Shown here: positions 12,228 through 24,554 of the stretch, in pieces
Numbering within the stretch: position 1 is the stretch's first letter
Layout: the number at the start of each line of letters is the position of its first letter
Origin: Ramazzottius varieornatus
Taxonomy: Eukaryota; Tardigrada; Eutardigrada; Parachela; Ramazzottiidae
Length of the DNA stretch: 64,000 nucleotides
Reading direction: 5' to 3'
Assembly: GCA_001949185.1 (NCBI GenBank)
Contig: BDGG01000003.1
Coordinates: forward strand, 2,225,261-2,289,260
Position numbers and translations under genes: made by a program
Notes under the pieces: generated by a model
What the model saw: only the letters and a program-made list of their open reading frames with translations
The model's database searches: none
Told to the model about the DNA's origin: nothing

Positions 12228-12286
12228 CCTGGGCAACTTTGAAGCAACTTGGGCAACTTTGAAGCAACTTGGGCAACTTTGAATAA
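12228..12286. repeat. 20-bp tandem repeat in the SYS1 3' region
   Basis: Nearly three copies of the unit GGGCAACTTTGAAGCAACTT in immediate tandem, directly upstream of and running into an AATAAA at 12282. Confidence 0.85.
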
Positions 12287-12858
12287 ATCAGATTCGAGAT
12301 GTTATCGTTAGATCAACCAATCAAACGACAAATTTAAGATTTCGAATTTTTTGACCTTTGCCACGTTTCTCTGCAAGGGTAAAGCGGTCACTAAAGAGAA
12401 ACCAGAGTCGGGGTGACTGGGCGTCCTGACCACTCTCTTGGTTTGATTGGTCTTACAACCCGGGCATTGCGTGTATGCCATCAGGGGGGCCTATACCACG
12501 CAGTTTTGCTCGCGCACAAGTCCAGCTGTCCGTCTGTTACTACCCTTTGCATGGTATGCAGACAAATGGATTTTTAGTTCCATGGTCCTCGCTGGCCTTC
12601 TAGGTATAGAGGGTGGGTGAATATACTCGTACTGACAGATCAGAGACTGACAGAGAGCAGCGACCAGATATCGGTCACGTATGAAGTGATGCGACGTCTG
12701 CATGTGGAGTTGTGGACCTGCAGAGTTCAGACATTGTTTCACTTGAAAATTATTGGAAAATCACGCAACAATCAATTTTCGACGTGCTCTCCTGTTCATT
12801 CATCGACCATTGTCCCTGTGAGAATCAATGATGATCTGGAGTGTCACCTGTCTCTCCA
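12287..12858. other. Intergenic between SYS1 and CDC27
   Basis: No supported gene. Contains scattered TGTATGCC and GTATGCAG words like those in the second intronic hairpin family, and presumably the CDC27 promoter. Confidence 0.4.
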
Positions 12859-13059
12859 ATGCTTCTTGCAAGTCCGATGCGTAAGCGGCTAAAGGTGGAG
12901 GATAGTCGCGGAGCCCTGTTGTCGACCACGAAGCCATCACAGCTTGTCCCCTCAACCAGCAGCACATCTCCCCACGTCCAGCCTAACCCCGCCACCATTT
13001 CGTCTCAAAAGACCAAACGTGCCCGTCTTTCCGCTCCGGAGGACGAAGAGTGCTGTCTT
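12859..13059 (+). CDS. Possible upstream (alternative or 5') exon of CDC27
   Basis: An open exon-like stretch beginning MLLASPMRKRLKVED and ending at a strong donor (CTT|GTAAGT). It is Ser/Thr/Pro-rich with basic patches (KRLK, KTKRAR). Its phase lets it read directly through 13423-13434 into the CDC27 ATG at 13435, which would add about 71 residues. CDC27 orthologues start at the position of the internal ATG, so this could be an alternative N-terminus, a 5'-UTR exon, or unrelated. Transcript data would settle it. Confidence 0.35.
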
Positions 13060-13434
13060 GTAAGTACAAAATATCAACATAGTCGAAAGGAGAAGGTGGA
13101 AAGTTACGTATGGAAGTATGGAAGATGGTGATGGGCGCATGCTTCAGAAAACTTTTTATGCTACGTGTGCTTGATTGTGTAACAGGCTGAGGCCATCTTT
13201 CCGCACTCTTTCAAACTTGCTTCTCTTTCAGACTCTATATGAACGATATATCAACCTATTTCTTGTAGGGAATATGGTTGAAGATGTGAACTAAATTTTT
13301 AGAACGAGAACGAGGGATTATTGTTGCATTTTCGAATATTCTTTAATCAATGGTTCAACTGTTCAAGATTTTGATCGAAACAGTTTTCGAATTTCATCTC
13401 TTACATACTTCTGTGTTTTTAGAGGGGCGTCGTG

Positions 13435-16400
13435 ATGGTGGACACTGTGAAAGAAGCAATCTGGAATGCCTTGAACCATTACGCTTACGAAGATGCTGTC
13501 TTCGCGGCGGAGAGGCTCTACTCGGAGCTGAACACGGCGGAAAGCATCTTTTTACTGGCCACATGTCTTTATCGCGCAGGAGATACACATCGGGCTTTCG
13601 AAATTCTCAGTCGTTGTCCCGCTGATCAAACTAGCTCAGGTATCTTATTCTTAGCCATGCATCTTTAACCTGTAATCTTTTCGAAACCTTTTTCCAGAGC
13701 TTCGCTCGTGTTTGCATTTCCCTTTCATCGACCTGTATGTAATAAGTTCGGGGTTTTTACCTTGCAGAAATTCGCTACCTTTACGGGAAACTATGTACGG
13801 AGTTGGAGCATTACCAAAAAGCCGAGAACATCTTGACCAACTGCTTCGCTTTCGGCAAGCAATGTCCTCCGGACGATGTTGAGAAACTGTACAAGCCCGA
13901 TACCTGCAGTTATGCCCTGCAAGTCTTGGGACAAGTTTACTCAAAGTCCCAACGGTAAGAATCAACCTTATCGCAATTGGAATTCGGGTGCCAGAAACCT
14001 TTTTATGTTCCTAGGAAGGAGATGGCCGCGACAACGCTGAAGCGAGCCGTCTCACTCAACCCATTTCAATGGAGCAGTTTCGAAGCCATTTGCCATATGA
14101 AAGAGGACATCAGTGCCAAAGAAACCTTCTTCAGAACAGTGTCCAGTAAGGTCGTCCCTTCCGATGGCCATTCAGGGGACGAGAACGAGGAAGGGGTCCC
14201 GGATGAAGATGTTGATATGCCAGCGGATGATGACGCCATACCGTCGCCCTCCCTTCCGTCGCTGCCTCCCTCACCGGTGAAGGTGGCTGCGCCCACGCTT
14301 CCTGCCAGAAGAACCGAGAAAGCTACTTTCGGTATACTATGAATGACAAATGGGAGCTTGGCAAATGGTTTCACCCGGATCGCTGTCTCAAGCTGCGCAT
14401 GTTTTCATTGTCACTGTATGAGATCGTGCGCCACTTGGGAAAACGATCTGCGTAAATTCATTCACCAACGTCCCAGGCTGGGAGGGGGTTTCGTGATGAA
14501 CCTGAATTCATGGGTGGCTCTTCCGTAGGTCCAGTGAGAGCTGCTCAAATACGAGGTTCTGTCGTCCAAGAAGATTCCTTGTGCATAACGCCCTTCCCAT
14601 CAACGCGGTCTTCGGTGGTACCCACACCGCTGCTGACGGCCAATTCACCTTCCCGTCGTACACCCAACACTTCACATTCACAGCTTAACTTATCTATGGA
14701 ATCACCTAACTTATGCCAGTCCAGTCAAGCGAAGAAAGTCAAGTCGAAAGCTCCCGGAGTTTTTAGGTACTGTACTGCATCATGCATTCGCACTCCGTTC
14801 TGAGTTTTTTCCATATGTCCTGATTTCGATCCTTTTCCACAGGATGACGGGCAATTCGTCCACCTTGGAGTCGCCGTCGCTCTTCAACCGCGCGCAACGG
14901 TTGTCCAGTGAAGCTTCCAACACTTCGTCGTTAGGATCTTCACCAGCGCAGCCACCTCTTCGACGTAGTACCAGATTACAGGCGAGCAAGACCGCGACCG
15001 GAAGCGCTGTAAAGGAGAATAAGACTCTGCAGAAACGAGGAGACTTGGAGGATAGTCGGCTGAAGCCAAGCAAGAAGATGAACCGACTGGACAAGACTTC
15101 GTCGAACCTCATCAAGAGTGAGAGCCACACGGAGAACACACCGGATCCCGCAGTTGAACGATCAGAAAATTCGAGTAAGTTTGTTGGGTCTATTGTATTA
15201 CCTCTAAGGTTTCGCGCAGTCACGTGACAGGCCAGTAAATATTGCGTGGCGGGGATGAAAAACTTCGCTGCCATCAATCAAAAATTCCTCGCCAATCAAG
15301 CGCAGCAATGTGCCACAATTAAACAATCAGTGATACGAGGCCCCGGGTGTAATTCACTGATTTATCACGTGACTGCGCGAATCCTTAGAGGTAATGCAGT
15401 ACATCGGCAGGATCGAACACTGAATATTACCAACAATGTTATGCATCGAGAATATCATTCTGAGTATTTTCATGATTTGCAGTTATTGGAGTAGCGGTGA
15501 AGAAGAGTAACACGCCGGAAGAATCGAACAAGACTTCTGGTGGAACTCTTCGTCAGAAGAGGAAGAAGGAAACTAGTGACTGCTCAGTTTCCGTTACTCT
15601 ACTTGAACCGTCATCGACCGAGATCGCTCTCACGGAACAAGAACGATTGTCAGCGCTGGTTATGCGCTCATATTGTCGTTTCGGTATGTGTCTCTAACAT
15701 TCATTGGTGAGGAGAGTTTGTTGATGATGATTGTTGTGTTTTCTGCAGGTGATGTCGTGCAGTTGCTGTACGCCTACGATATACCCGCAGCCTTGGAGAA
15801 GCTGACGCTCATCTCACCCGAACAGAAAGAAGCGCCGTTCTATTGGTATTTGAAAGGCCGTCTTCACTTCGAGATGCTGGAGTATGACTACAGTGTCCAC
15901 GCGTTCGAAGAGATGAGAAGGAAAGATCCGTACTACTCGAAAGGCATCGACTACTACAGCGTTGCTCTGTGGCATCTGCAGAAGGAGAAAGACTTGGCCA
16001 TCTTGGCCAAGTACATGGTGCAACATCACCGCAATGCACCGGAAACGTACGTTGTGTACGGCAACGTTTTCAGGTACGCCAGCTTTGCTAAGATGAACCT
16101 GTTCTGGCGAGGAAAGAACTGACTCACGCACCGGCATGCAGGGAGCTGCACGTTTAATGCGGCGCGCCAGTATGCAGATGCCTGAGATTCACTTGACCTG
16201 GCCTTTCATGTTCCTGCATACGTTAAATTGAGCGTTTAGTACGGCGGAAATGTATGTGGGTGCGTGAAATATGGTACGCATTGTCTGGTTTTTCATTTGG
16301 TACGGATTTGTTTCAGTGTTCAAAGGGAACATGAATACGCCATCAAGATGTTCCGTCGAGCGCTGCAGCTGAGTCCGAACTACGCTTACGCGTTGACGCT

Positions 16401-17419
16401 TCTTGGACACGAGTATATCGCTACAGAGGATAAAGACAAAGCAGCGCAGTGTTTTCGCTTGGCCATCAACGCTGATCCATCGCATTACAACGGTTGGTAC
16501 GGACTGGGTTTGATCGAGCACAAGCGCGAGAACTACCCAGCTGCACTGGCCAACTTCAAACAGGCTCTCGCCGTCTACCCATCGAATCCCGTCATCTTGG
16601 TCCAGCTCGGGGTGGCTCAACACGCGCTGAAACAGACTGCCGAAGCCCTACGGACGCTCTCCTCGGCGGTTACTGCCTTTCCGAGGAACCCACTATGCCG
16701 ATTCCAGAAAGCTAGTCTGTTGTACTCGATGGGCCATTTGGAGAAAGCCACTGAGGAACTGAATGTCTTGAAAGACTTGGCACCGAAAGAGTCGCTGGTT
16801 TACTTCCTGCTGGGAAAGGTACATTCAGAAAATAATCTTCATGAAAAGTAGGTCTGAAAACCGAAAAAAATGATGATGTCATGAGGTTCAACTCTCGACC
16901 TTTCGCCTGCTCGAAATATCGTAATTAGTAATTTCGGGATTCGACAAGATTATTTTTACCAAGTGGCGCACAGTTTCAGAGTTACTGGCTGAGAGCATAC
17001 GCCGCTTGAAAAAGCGATGTTGTCGAACTTGATGTCTCCCAAAGTGGCGTACGTTTCAAGTGTTATTGCCTGGAAGCGTGCGTCGCTCGAAAATCCAATC
17101 TTGTCGAGTTCGTTCTCCTGTTTTTATTTGAGGTGATGCCATGTTTCTTTCAGGTCAGCAAACGGTCGGGAAATACGCACACGGCGCTGATGTACTTTTC
17201 CAAAGCGATGGATTTGGATCCGAAAGGTACGGAAGAACGGCGAAGAACTTTTGAATGCGTGCAGTGATAAGGTAAGACTAAAGTGAACTTTCGTGTGTAG
17301 GAACCAACAATCAAATCAAAGAAGCTTTCAATAAGCTGTATGGGGGAGTGGAAGATGACATTGTGCCGCGTCGGGGACCTGGTACGAGCACGGCGACCGC
17401 GTCAACGAGCACGGCATAG
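13435..17419 (+). CDS. CDC27: CDC27/APC3, anaphase-promoting complex TPR subunit
   Basis: TPR scaffold of the anaphase-promoting complex that binds the IR tails of CDC20/CDH1 and drives mitotic ubiquitination. Exons: (13423)13435-13639, 13768-13954, 14015-14331, 14529-14766, 14843-15174, 15483-15683, 15749-16073, 16317-16818, 17154-17226, 17301-17419. They join to 832 aa from the ATG at 13435 (human 824). N-terminal TPRs start EAIWNALNHYAYEDAVFAAERLY. A Ser/Pro-rich disordered loop (about 230-500) contains the conserved LRRSTRL. The C-terminal TPR superhelix includes YYSVALWHLQKEKDLA, YAYALTLLGHEYIATED, HYNGWYGLGLI and AMDLDPKGTNNQIKEA. Introns 14332-14528, 16074-16316 and 16819-17153 hold hairpin repeats, the last one two copies in tandem. 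The tail is a short Thr/Ser-Ala repeat. Confidence 0.96.
14378..14450. repeat. Hairpin repeat family 1 copy, CDC27 intron
   Basis: Arms GATCGCTGTCTCAAGCTGCG (left) and GTGCGCCACTTGGGAAAACG followed by ATC (right) around a loop of about 24 bases. The right arm is the best-preserved example in the window. Confidence 0.8.
16211..16266. repeat. Hairpin repeat family 2 copy, CDC27 intron
   Basis: CCTGCATACGTT at the left and GTATGTGGGTGCG at the right form short complementary arms about 30 bases apart; related to copies at 3383, 6521 and 21855. Confidence 0.5.
16945..17110. repeat. Two tandem hairpin repeat family 1 copies, CDC27 intron
   Basis: Copy one at 16945-17030 reads CAAGTGGCGCACAG then ATACGCCGCTTGAAAAAGCG. 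Copy two at 17035-17110 reads AAAGTGGCGTACG then GCGTGCGTCGCTCGAAAATC. Together they make up about half of the 335-nt intron. Confidence 0.75.
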
Positions 17420-18572
17420 ATGGGGCCCTTCTTCATTGTGATATAGCGTGGGGTTGTGGTTGGAGCGGGATGGATGGATGCAGAAGGAAACGGGTGGACG
17501 TCAGTGCTGTCGATCTTCGTGTACAACAGTGTCCGTGGTCGTTTCTTTCTCTAATCCCTGATGTGAAGCAAATCTTCTATATCTAGAGCTTTCTGTTTTA
17601 TGTTCTCTATCTCTATCTTGCATAATGAGGGAAGGAAGGCATTGAACACAAACCAATCTTCTTCATTCACCACGCAGTTTTCTTGTGTGCTTTGGCCAGA
17701 AATGCGCATGCAGTTTTTGTATCTAGCCGCTATACCTCAGCTTTACTCTGTAGTCTATTTACCCCAAGCTCTCCGCGTTTACCAAGTTCTACAACTTTTT
17801 GCGATACCATACTATCGTTTCATTTCATGTGCTTGTTGTTAACATGGCGTTTACCGTTTTGCCGTAAGATATATATGACACCCAAGTCTTTTTTCTGTCG
17901 ATTCTGCAATCTTATCGTATAGCACCAGAATGTAACTCCTGTTCAAGTCTTGTGTTCAAGCAGTGTTGAAGCAAAATCGTGATGGATATTTGTCGGTGTT
18001 TTTTTGCTCTTCCTCAAGATTCGCGCGATTGTTGCCTCTTTTTTCCCCCATATTCAAGAGGTTCTTCTGTTGGGAGTGTCTGTCTCTGTCTGTTCAGAAA
18101 ATATTCTCGAAAAAAGTAATCCGTCTGCCTCTTTCGGTTTTGCACGAACTTATCCCGTGCACCAGGCAACAAAACTCTTCGTGTAAAGTAACTGATATAC
18201 ACGCAGTTTACTTAGTTATCGGCCAAGGCAAAATTACCGGCCACCGGCCGAGAGCGGCAGTGCATTGATTGATTAGTTAACTGCGTGTAGTCGAGACGTG
18301 GGTAATTGATTTGAGCCAGATCGCTTCCCCAACTGGCGCAGACTTTCAGGTAATAACAGTGCGCCATCTGAGATATGGACAAGCTCATGACATGATGTTA
18401 AGATACGAATTCCCCGAACCCGGAAGTAGGATAGGTGACCAGAAATCCGCGAACGCTCTCAAGAGTCCACCAAACATGGAGAAAATAAAATTTTGAATTT
18501 TATCGGTTTATTCATGAATGAATATTCGGTCGCACGCGACGCAGCCCGCTTATCGCAATATTGAAAAGACGT
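17420..18572. other. Intergenic between CDC27 and secreted repeat protein (convergent 3' ends)
   Basis: T-rich sequence without a supported gene; both neighbours end here. Expected to contain their 3' UTRs. The short palindrome-like word ACACGCAGTTTACTTAGTTA at 18200-18219 recurs inverted as TTAGTTAACTGCGTGT at 18274-18289. Confidence 0.4.
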
Positions 18573-20173
18573 TCAGCCGTTTGCCACACATTGAACCGGA
18601 CAAGTCAACGGCGTTATGGTGCCCGTACCCAAATAGGTACAACCCAGGTTGGGAGCTCCGTTTGCTGCCATACATGCCTCGATATTCGTCGTGACCACGC
18701 CGTTACAGTTCGGATCGAAAGGTCCACATTGGCAGATGATCGCACAAGTCAGGGCATTTGGATTTGAAGTACCGCGACCATTGTATGAACATCCGGGCGA
18801 TGGTGCTCCCAGCTGCTGTAAGCACAATAATGCGTTACTGGGCGCCAGCGTGGTGGTAGCTACTGTGGTGGTCGTCACGGTGGCTACCGTTGTCGTTGTT
18901 ACGGAACAGGTGACGGTAATGGCGACTGGCACAGAGACGGCGAGTCCCTGACTTGAAACCGCAGTCACGATCAGGTTGTACAATCCATTTGTTGGGGTTC
19001 CTATGACGGTGATCAGCCCGGCGGAATTGATTGAAAAGAGGTTACTGCCCTGGGTGGGCGAGCTACTGATGTAATAGCTCACAGCGTTAGTGGCTACGAC
19101 AGGACCTACTATGGTCCCGGGAGAACATATGGATAGTGTAAAAGGGTAGGCGGTGAGCGGGAAGTACGGGGAGTAGACGATCGTGGTGGGACCTCGAGTC
19201 GTCGTTGTGGTAGTGGTTGTGAAACTGCTGGCCGTCGATGGATAGACACAGTTGGTGGTGTTGATGGTGACTATGACGTTGGTGGGTACCCCATTGGGGT
19301 TCCAGGCTGTAATGGTCAGAGTGACGAGAGTACCGACAGGAAGGGGGTAGAGCTGTATGATGGTACCGGTCGACGGGTTGATGAAGAAGTAGTTGACCCA
19401 TGGTCCGCTCTCGATCCAGTAGGCGGTGTTGGTGGTCGTGATTCCAGTGGCGGAGACCGAGCCCATGGTGGCGTTGTAGCCGCAGAGTGTGGGGAAGAAG
19501 ACGTAGGGCGACTGGGAGAAGACTGGCGCGGCGTAGTTGAAGTTGCAGTTGTCGTACAGGCAAGTGCCATTAATGGTCACACTAGTGGCGCCACTGGCAG
19601 AGCTGAGTAGGTTGCAGTTAATGGTCACTTTGACCAGAACTGTGCTTGTTTGACCAAAGATGGTCTTGGCTTGGACGGAGAGAAGGTAGCGACCGGCAGC
19701 AACTGCGGTAGAGAGGGATATGAGTCCAGCGGAGGAGATGGTGAACCCGGGATCGCCGTTTGTGATGAAGTAGGATGTGGCGTCTGTGGCTGAGACGGCT
19801 CCGACAATAGTCCCAGCTGTGCAGTTTCGGGTAATGTATTTGTAACTGGCGATTGTGTCCACTGAATGAAGAATCACAATTGAGAAATGGTAATATGGTT
19901 TGTTTTACAGGTGGAGCTCCAAAGATGACAGCAATGTCAAATCGCCAACGTACCTGAGTTGGCATCGTAGTCTATTACGGAGAATTCACCATGATGCGCT
20001 GAAGATGGCTGCTGATTTACAGGTAAAGTTAATAAATTCATAAGACGCAGACACATATATGCAGAATACGAGCGAAAATTACCTACCGAAATATGTGATA
20101 GAACAGTCAAAGAGGTAAGGATCAACAAGAAGGACCAACGGTATCCGTCTACAATATTCCCTCGGAATACCAT
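18573..20173 (-). CDS. Predicted secreted Thr-rich repeat protein with cadherin-like modules
   Basis: Function unknown. Exons 20087-20173, 19954-20011, 18573-19861 give 477 aa. The N-terminus has a hydrophobic core (WSFLLILTSLTVL) consistent with a signal peptide. Next come at least three related modules of about 90-100 residues with the pattern TIVG.V.ATN..SY.I, F.I...GLI and G.Y.L.V.A...G, resembling the F-x-I-x-x-x-x-G-x-I core of cadherin-type or bacterial cell-surface Ig-like repeats. The modules are separated by poly-Thr linkers such as TTTTTTTTRGPTT, likely O-glycosylated. The C-terminus carries two copies of a Cys motif: CLQQLGAPSPGCSYNGRGT and CMAANGAPNLGCTYLGTGT. No transmembrane helix follows, so an extracellular matrix, cuticle or mucus component is likely. 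The start was chosen for the best signal-peptide fit. Confidence 0.8.
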
Positions 20174-21458
20174 CACGACTTTCTGGGTCGCGACACGCGT
20201 CGATGTGGCGAACAATCCCGAAATTCGTGGATGGATGAAAGGTGGAACTCACACTGTGACCGACTGCAGTGCAAGTTTTCGTGCGAGGTACGCGGGTGGC
20301 TTGAAATTCATTAATGAATTTTCATATTTCTTCAAGTCGAGAGGGACTTGATAGCAGGGTCAATATTGTATGTCGTCCGACAAGAAGCTTGTTGGCTTGT
20401 TTGAAATAAGTAACAAGTGCAACGGTAACCGCTTAGAATGAACAAGGAAAGATGACACTTACTCACGTTTGTCGTGTCGTACCAAACTTTTATCAATATT
20501 ATGATTTGCTCGATAACTTCCGGTGAGACGTCGTTGTCTGTCAGTCCTATAGTAGCATTCATGGACAAGGGCCGAAAATTTCCAAGACCACTGTTTCTGA
20601 TGCTGTTGTCTTTTATGGTTGATGCATGGAATAACGTTAGAAAGCTCTGCAGTCCGAGTCGCGCCCGGAGCAGATTTCTTGTGTTTCTTATAGAGCACTT
20701 TCTAAACTTGCACCGAAGATCACAACCTATCTAGAAATATCTGCCAAAACAAGCGAGAAAATTCATGGTGTGTTTTGAAAAAGACCGCATCGGCAGAGTT
20801 CGGATGCTGTTAGCTCCTGCAGAGTGTTTTTGTAAAGGATTATTTTTGGGATGGTGTTGACTATTGAAGGAGGTGGCGCGAGTTTTGTTTATCATCAGAG
20901 GGAATTTTGTGAGGAAGCCAGCATAGAGAGCGGCGTTGGTTATGATAACAAACCAAGTATCCCACGGGTGCCTCGACGCATACCAAACGTCCGCCGTGGA
21001 ATGCCCACTGACGCAGCTACATTTAATTTTGAGAAGTGCGCATCACTTTGGAAATTACCAGTTATGCCAAATTTAGCATCATTAGGCTACATTGCAGCGC
21101 TTTCTTCTTTCTTCCACTCGCTCCTCCATCCATACACTACCCGCATCTCAAAAGCGAAGCGCAATCCAACTTCAAGATATAGGCGTCTTACACAACAGTC
21201 TAGAGGCTTTATTGTGCTTTGCGAAGTACCACGGCAAACACTGAAAATTTATTCCAGCGTGCGTAATGTTTACCGCCAAGTCATTCTTGATTGATCATCG
21301 TGGCAAACCCATCTCGCCTGAAATCTTTTTCCTAATACTTTATGTTGCTCATATCTGTCCTCCGGCATTGTTCTGAGACATCATCGAACGCTTTTCTCAA
21401 TGCCGTGAATATTCCTGAAATTGTTTGGCCTTATTAGGTGTGTAAAGGTTCGCGCAGT
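20174..21458. other. Intergenic between divergent secreted-protein and kinase genes
   Basis: About 1.3 kb in which I see no coding exon with flanking splice sites or family similarity. Several short open stretches here have no protein-like composition. Should hold both promoters. Confidence 0.4.
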
Positions 21459-24400
21459 ATGCAGTCGAGGAATACCGCTGATAAGCAATTGACAGCAGCC
21501 ATGGGAAAACTAGTGCTGAGAGCCACGTCTAGTCTGGATGAACCAACGGAAAACAGTTCTCGAATCGTCTTGTCCGCTGCCGCTGACAACGTTACCGCGG
21601 ATTTCGTATTTGAGTCGCCCCGGATAGCGAAAAAGACCAATGTGGACCCTGAGCTGGCAGGAAGTTCGGAGGTCCATGTCGACAAGCTGATGCGCAAGCC
21701 TTCGAGTCGCAGAACCATTCGGAGAAGAACCCTGAAGATCTCGAGGGAGACCGATGGCCGCCAGTTTAGGTTGGAGCAGTTCAACTGGCTCAAAACGGTG
21801 GGTAAGTACTCCCATTACGACATTTTTCCAACGGCATGCTCAGCCATGCTTCATGCACCTGCATACATTGCACTGTGCATTACGTGCGAGGTGAAGTATG
21901 CGGGTGCTTCAGACAATTTCCTCTCGCTTACCGGCCTCCATTTTGAAAATTTCATGGCACCTTTCTTCTTCAATCAAGAATTTATTCTGGAGCTACATAC
22001 AGGGAAAAACGTTTATGAGCGGCTTTCCGAACTATCACAGTTTTCACCGGCTTTTTTTCCAAGGGAGAGTTCCGAGCTGTTCGAGTAACTCAATGTCAAA
22101 AAGTTACGTAGAATACGTTTCTTGTCCTCGATCTTGTCAGTTGCTCGTCCTCTGTCAACGTGTAGCAAATGTACATTGATTCACAGAGCAGACAAGCTCT
22201 TCTTCCGCCAGAATTTCCTTACGATCGTCTAGACCAGAGCAACGAAAGACCGGAGGAAGGGTTCATTTCAGCCCTACGTACGGCGAACTTTGTTCCAATC
22301 TTCTGAATATGATCGTAGGAACCGGCACCTTTGGACGTGTTGTTTTGTGCGAAGACTCAGCTGTCAAAGATGATACCACTCCCAAGTATTTCGCCATGAA
22401 GATTTTACGAATACGCGACGTACTGCGGTTGAAGCAAGTGGAACATATCAATAACGAAAAGAGTATTCTGGAGGTACAGTACCCAGGATTGTTCCTACTC
22501 GTTAAACAACGATTAGCGCATTGACGAGATCATAAAACGAATGTGGCTTTCAACGTTTCCGTCTTTTTTTTGCAGCGATTGAATCACCCCTTCATCGTTA
22601 ACTTGTAAGTATTCCATACTTCTGAAAGACAGTTGGCCAGAAAGAATGAGTCGGCCACCCGTGAATTCACCCGTAAGACTATGACGTCACCGCGGCGTGA
22701 GAGATTTAGGGGTAGCCGACTTAACTGACATGGCCGATTCGCCGACCGTGCGGCGGAACTTCTTAATGGCTCTTCTGTCATTGATGGCATCACATCTGTC
22801 CTGCAGCTGTCAAATCAAGTGTCCGCATCTGTCGTCTGGTGAAACATGTCCTTGTCTTTCCCCACAGGTTCTGGACGAAACATGACACGTCAAATTTATA
22901 CATGCTGTTAGAGTACGCACCAGGTGGCGAACTCTTTTCGTACCTGCGATCGGTCCGCCGCTTCTCATCAGGGACCGCCATGTTCTACGCGGCGGAAATC
23001 ATCCTCGCTCTTGAGTACCTGCATGAACGTTCCATAGTATACCGAGACCTCAAACCAGAGAACCTTCTACTCGATGCGGAAGGCCATATCAAAGTGACCG
23101 ACTTTGGGTTCGCCAAAGAAATTAATGAGAGGTACCATTCAAGATCATTTCCCATCGAAACAACCATTTTCATCCTGCCCATGATGATGTAATAACAATT
23201 TCCGTAATAACCAGGATTTTCTAATCACGAATGACTGTCTAGCGTCTTGTTGTTGTGTGCCACTAAAGTAACTTCCCTGAAACCTCATCCCCTCCCTCAA
23301 GCATGGACGCCTGCGCCACACCCGTAACACGATCCTCGTAAGTCCCTTGACCTTAACACGCTGTGAGTCATACCCATGTTTTCTGTAATGTAATTTTATG
23401 TTTTGATGTCGAATAACTCAATTATCGTTCCTTTAGAATTGCCTACACTTTGTGTGGGACGCCTGATTACTTGGCCCCAGAGATCATTCTGGGTCGTGGT
23501 TACAACAAGGGCGTGGACTATTGGGCTTTCGGCATTCTGTGCTACGAGATGCTAGTCGGGCATCCGCCCTTCTTCTCCGACAACCCCATGGGAATCTACG
23601 AGAAGATTCTCGACGGGTTGGTGCGCTGGCCAAAAACCATGGACCTCGTCGCGAAGTAAGGCTTTTTTCTGGCTGATAATATTAGTACCAATTTTTGTTA
23701 CACATCCAAGCTTTAGTGCGTGTCATTTCACAGAGACCTGATAAAAAAACTGCTGGCGGGTGATAGGACCAAAAGGCTCGGTTGTATGAAGGTGCGAGTG
23801 TTCTAAAAGCCTTTCAAAGACAAAAACAGTGAAATGTTCCAACAGGATTTCTCGTTTCTGTTTTGTAGGAAGGGGTCGGGGAGATCAAGTCCCATAAATG
23901 GTTCCGCCCAATCAACTGGACTAGCTGCTACGAGCGTAAACTTGAGGTAAGCAAGTTTTGCCAAGGCTAAATTTACCTTCGCTAAATGGATAAACAACAG
24001 TAAATTACATAAAGCACGATGTCGACAACTCGTCGCTCGTTGAGAAAATATCAATAACCGAAACAAAAATGTACATGCGACCATTAGACTTACTAATGGC
24101 TTCAAAAACTGCCTATAAATTTTCCTGTCGCAGTTGTCGAATGAACGATTCTACACTGCCTTTTGGGTTGCGAACTCATTCTCCTCAAGATATCGTTTAT
24201 TGGAATGGTGAAGTTTCTTCGAGGCGTGGCCAGACTTTGACTTTCCTTGAGTCTCATTTACTGCCGTTACAATTATATTGGACGTCTGCAAATGAACTGA
24301 ACATAATCGTTCTATCAAGCGGCGCACATTTTTATTGTTTTTGGCCGGAAGTGTGCGCCACTGTGGATAACGATTACGTTCAAGTCATTAACCGACGTCC

Positions 24401-24554
24401 CACATTATGTTTTTTTTTGTCGTTTTAGCCGCCGTACGTACCGAAAGTTTCCCATCCCGGTGATGCGCGCAACTTTGACGACTACCCGGAAGACTGGTCG
24501 GACACTGACTCTTCCGTGACGGAAGACCAGCTCGCCATCTTTCAGGATTTTTAG
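21459..24554 (+). CDS. cAMP-dependent protein kinase catalytic subunit, PRKX/Pka-C3-like
   Basis: AGC-family Ser/Thr kinase. Exons: 21459-21801, 22319-22473, 22576-22604 (29 nt), 22868-23131, 23437-23655, 23734-23791, 23869-23946, 24429-24554; 423 aa. Kinase core: glycine loop GTGTFGRV split across the first junction, AMKIL with the catalytic Lys, [28 protein letters not shown], the activation loop [12 protein letters not shown] with the PDK1-site Thr, and [15 protein letters not shown]. The C-terminal AGC tail ends FQDF, the PDK1-binding hydrophobic end. The tail stretch [20 protein letters not shown] resembles PRKX/PKA-C3 rather than PKA-alpha. The 100-residue N-terminal extension is basic and Ser-rich ([16 protein letters not shown]) and replaces a myristoylation site. 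A poly(A)-type ATTAAA is at 24636. Introns hold both hairpin families. Confidence 0.94.
21855..21907. repeat. Hairpin repeat family 2 copy, kinase intron
   Basis: GCACCTGCATAC and GTATGCGGGTGC lie 29 bases apart and can pair over 12 positions with one or two mismatches. Confidence 0.6.
24305..24376. repeat. Hairpin repeat family 1 copy, kinase last intron
   Basis: ATCGTTCTATCAAGCGGCGC and GTGTGCGCCACTGTGGATAA flank the loop ATTGTTTTTGGCCGG. Confidence 0.75.

Noticed and set aside
16189-16623. 144-codon minus-strand frame
   Set aside because: Antisense shadow of CDC27 TPR exon coding sequence.
19087-19563. 158-codon His/Arg-rich minus-strand frame
   Set aside because: Out-of-frame reading of the repeat-protein exon on the same strand; the composition is a frame artefact of Thr/Val-rich codons.
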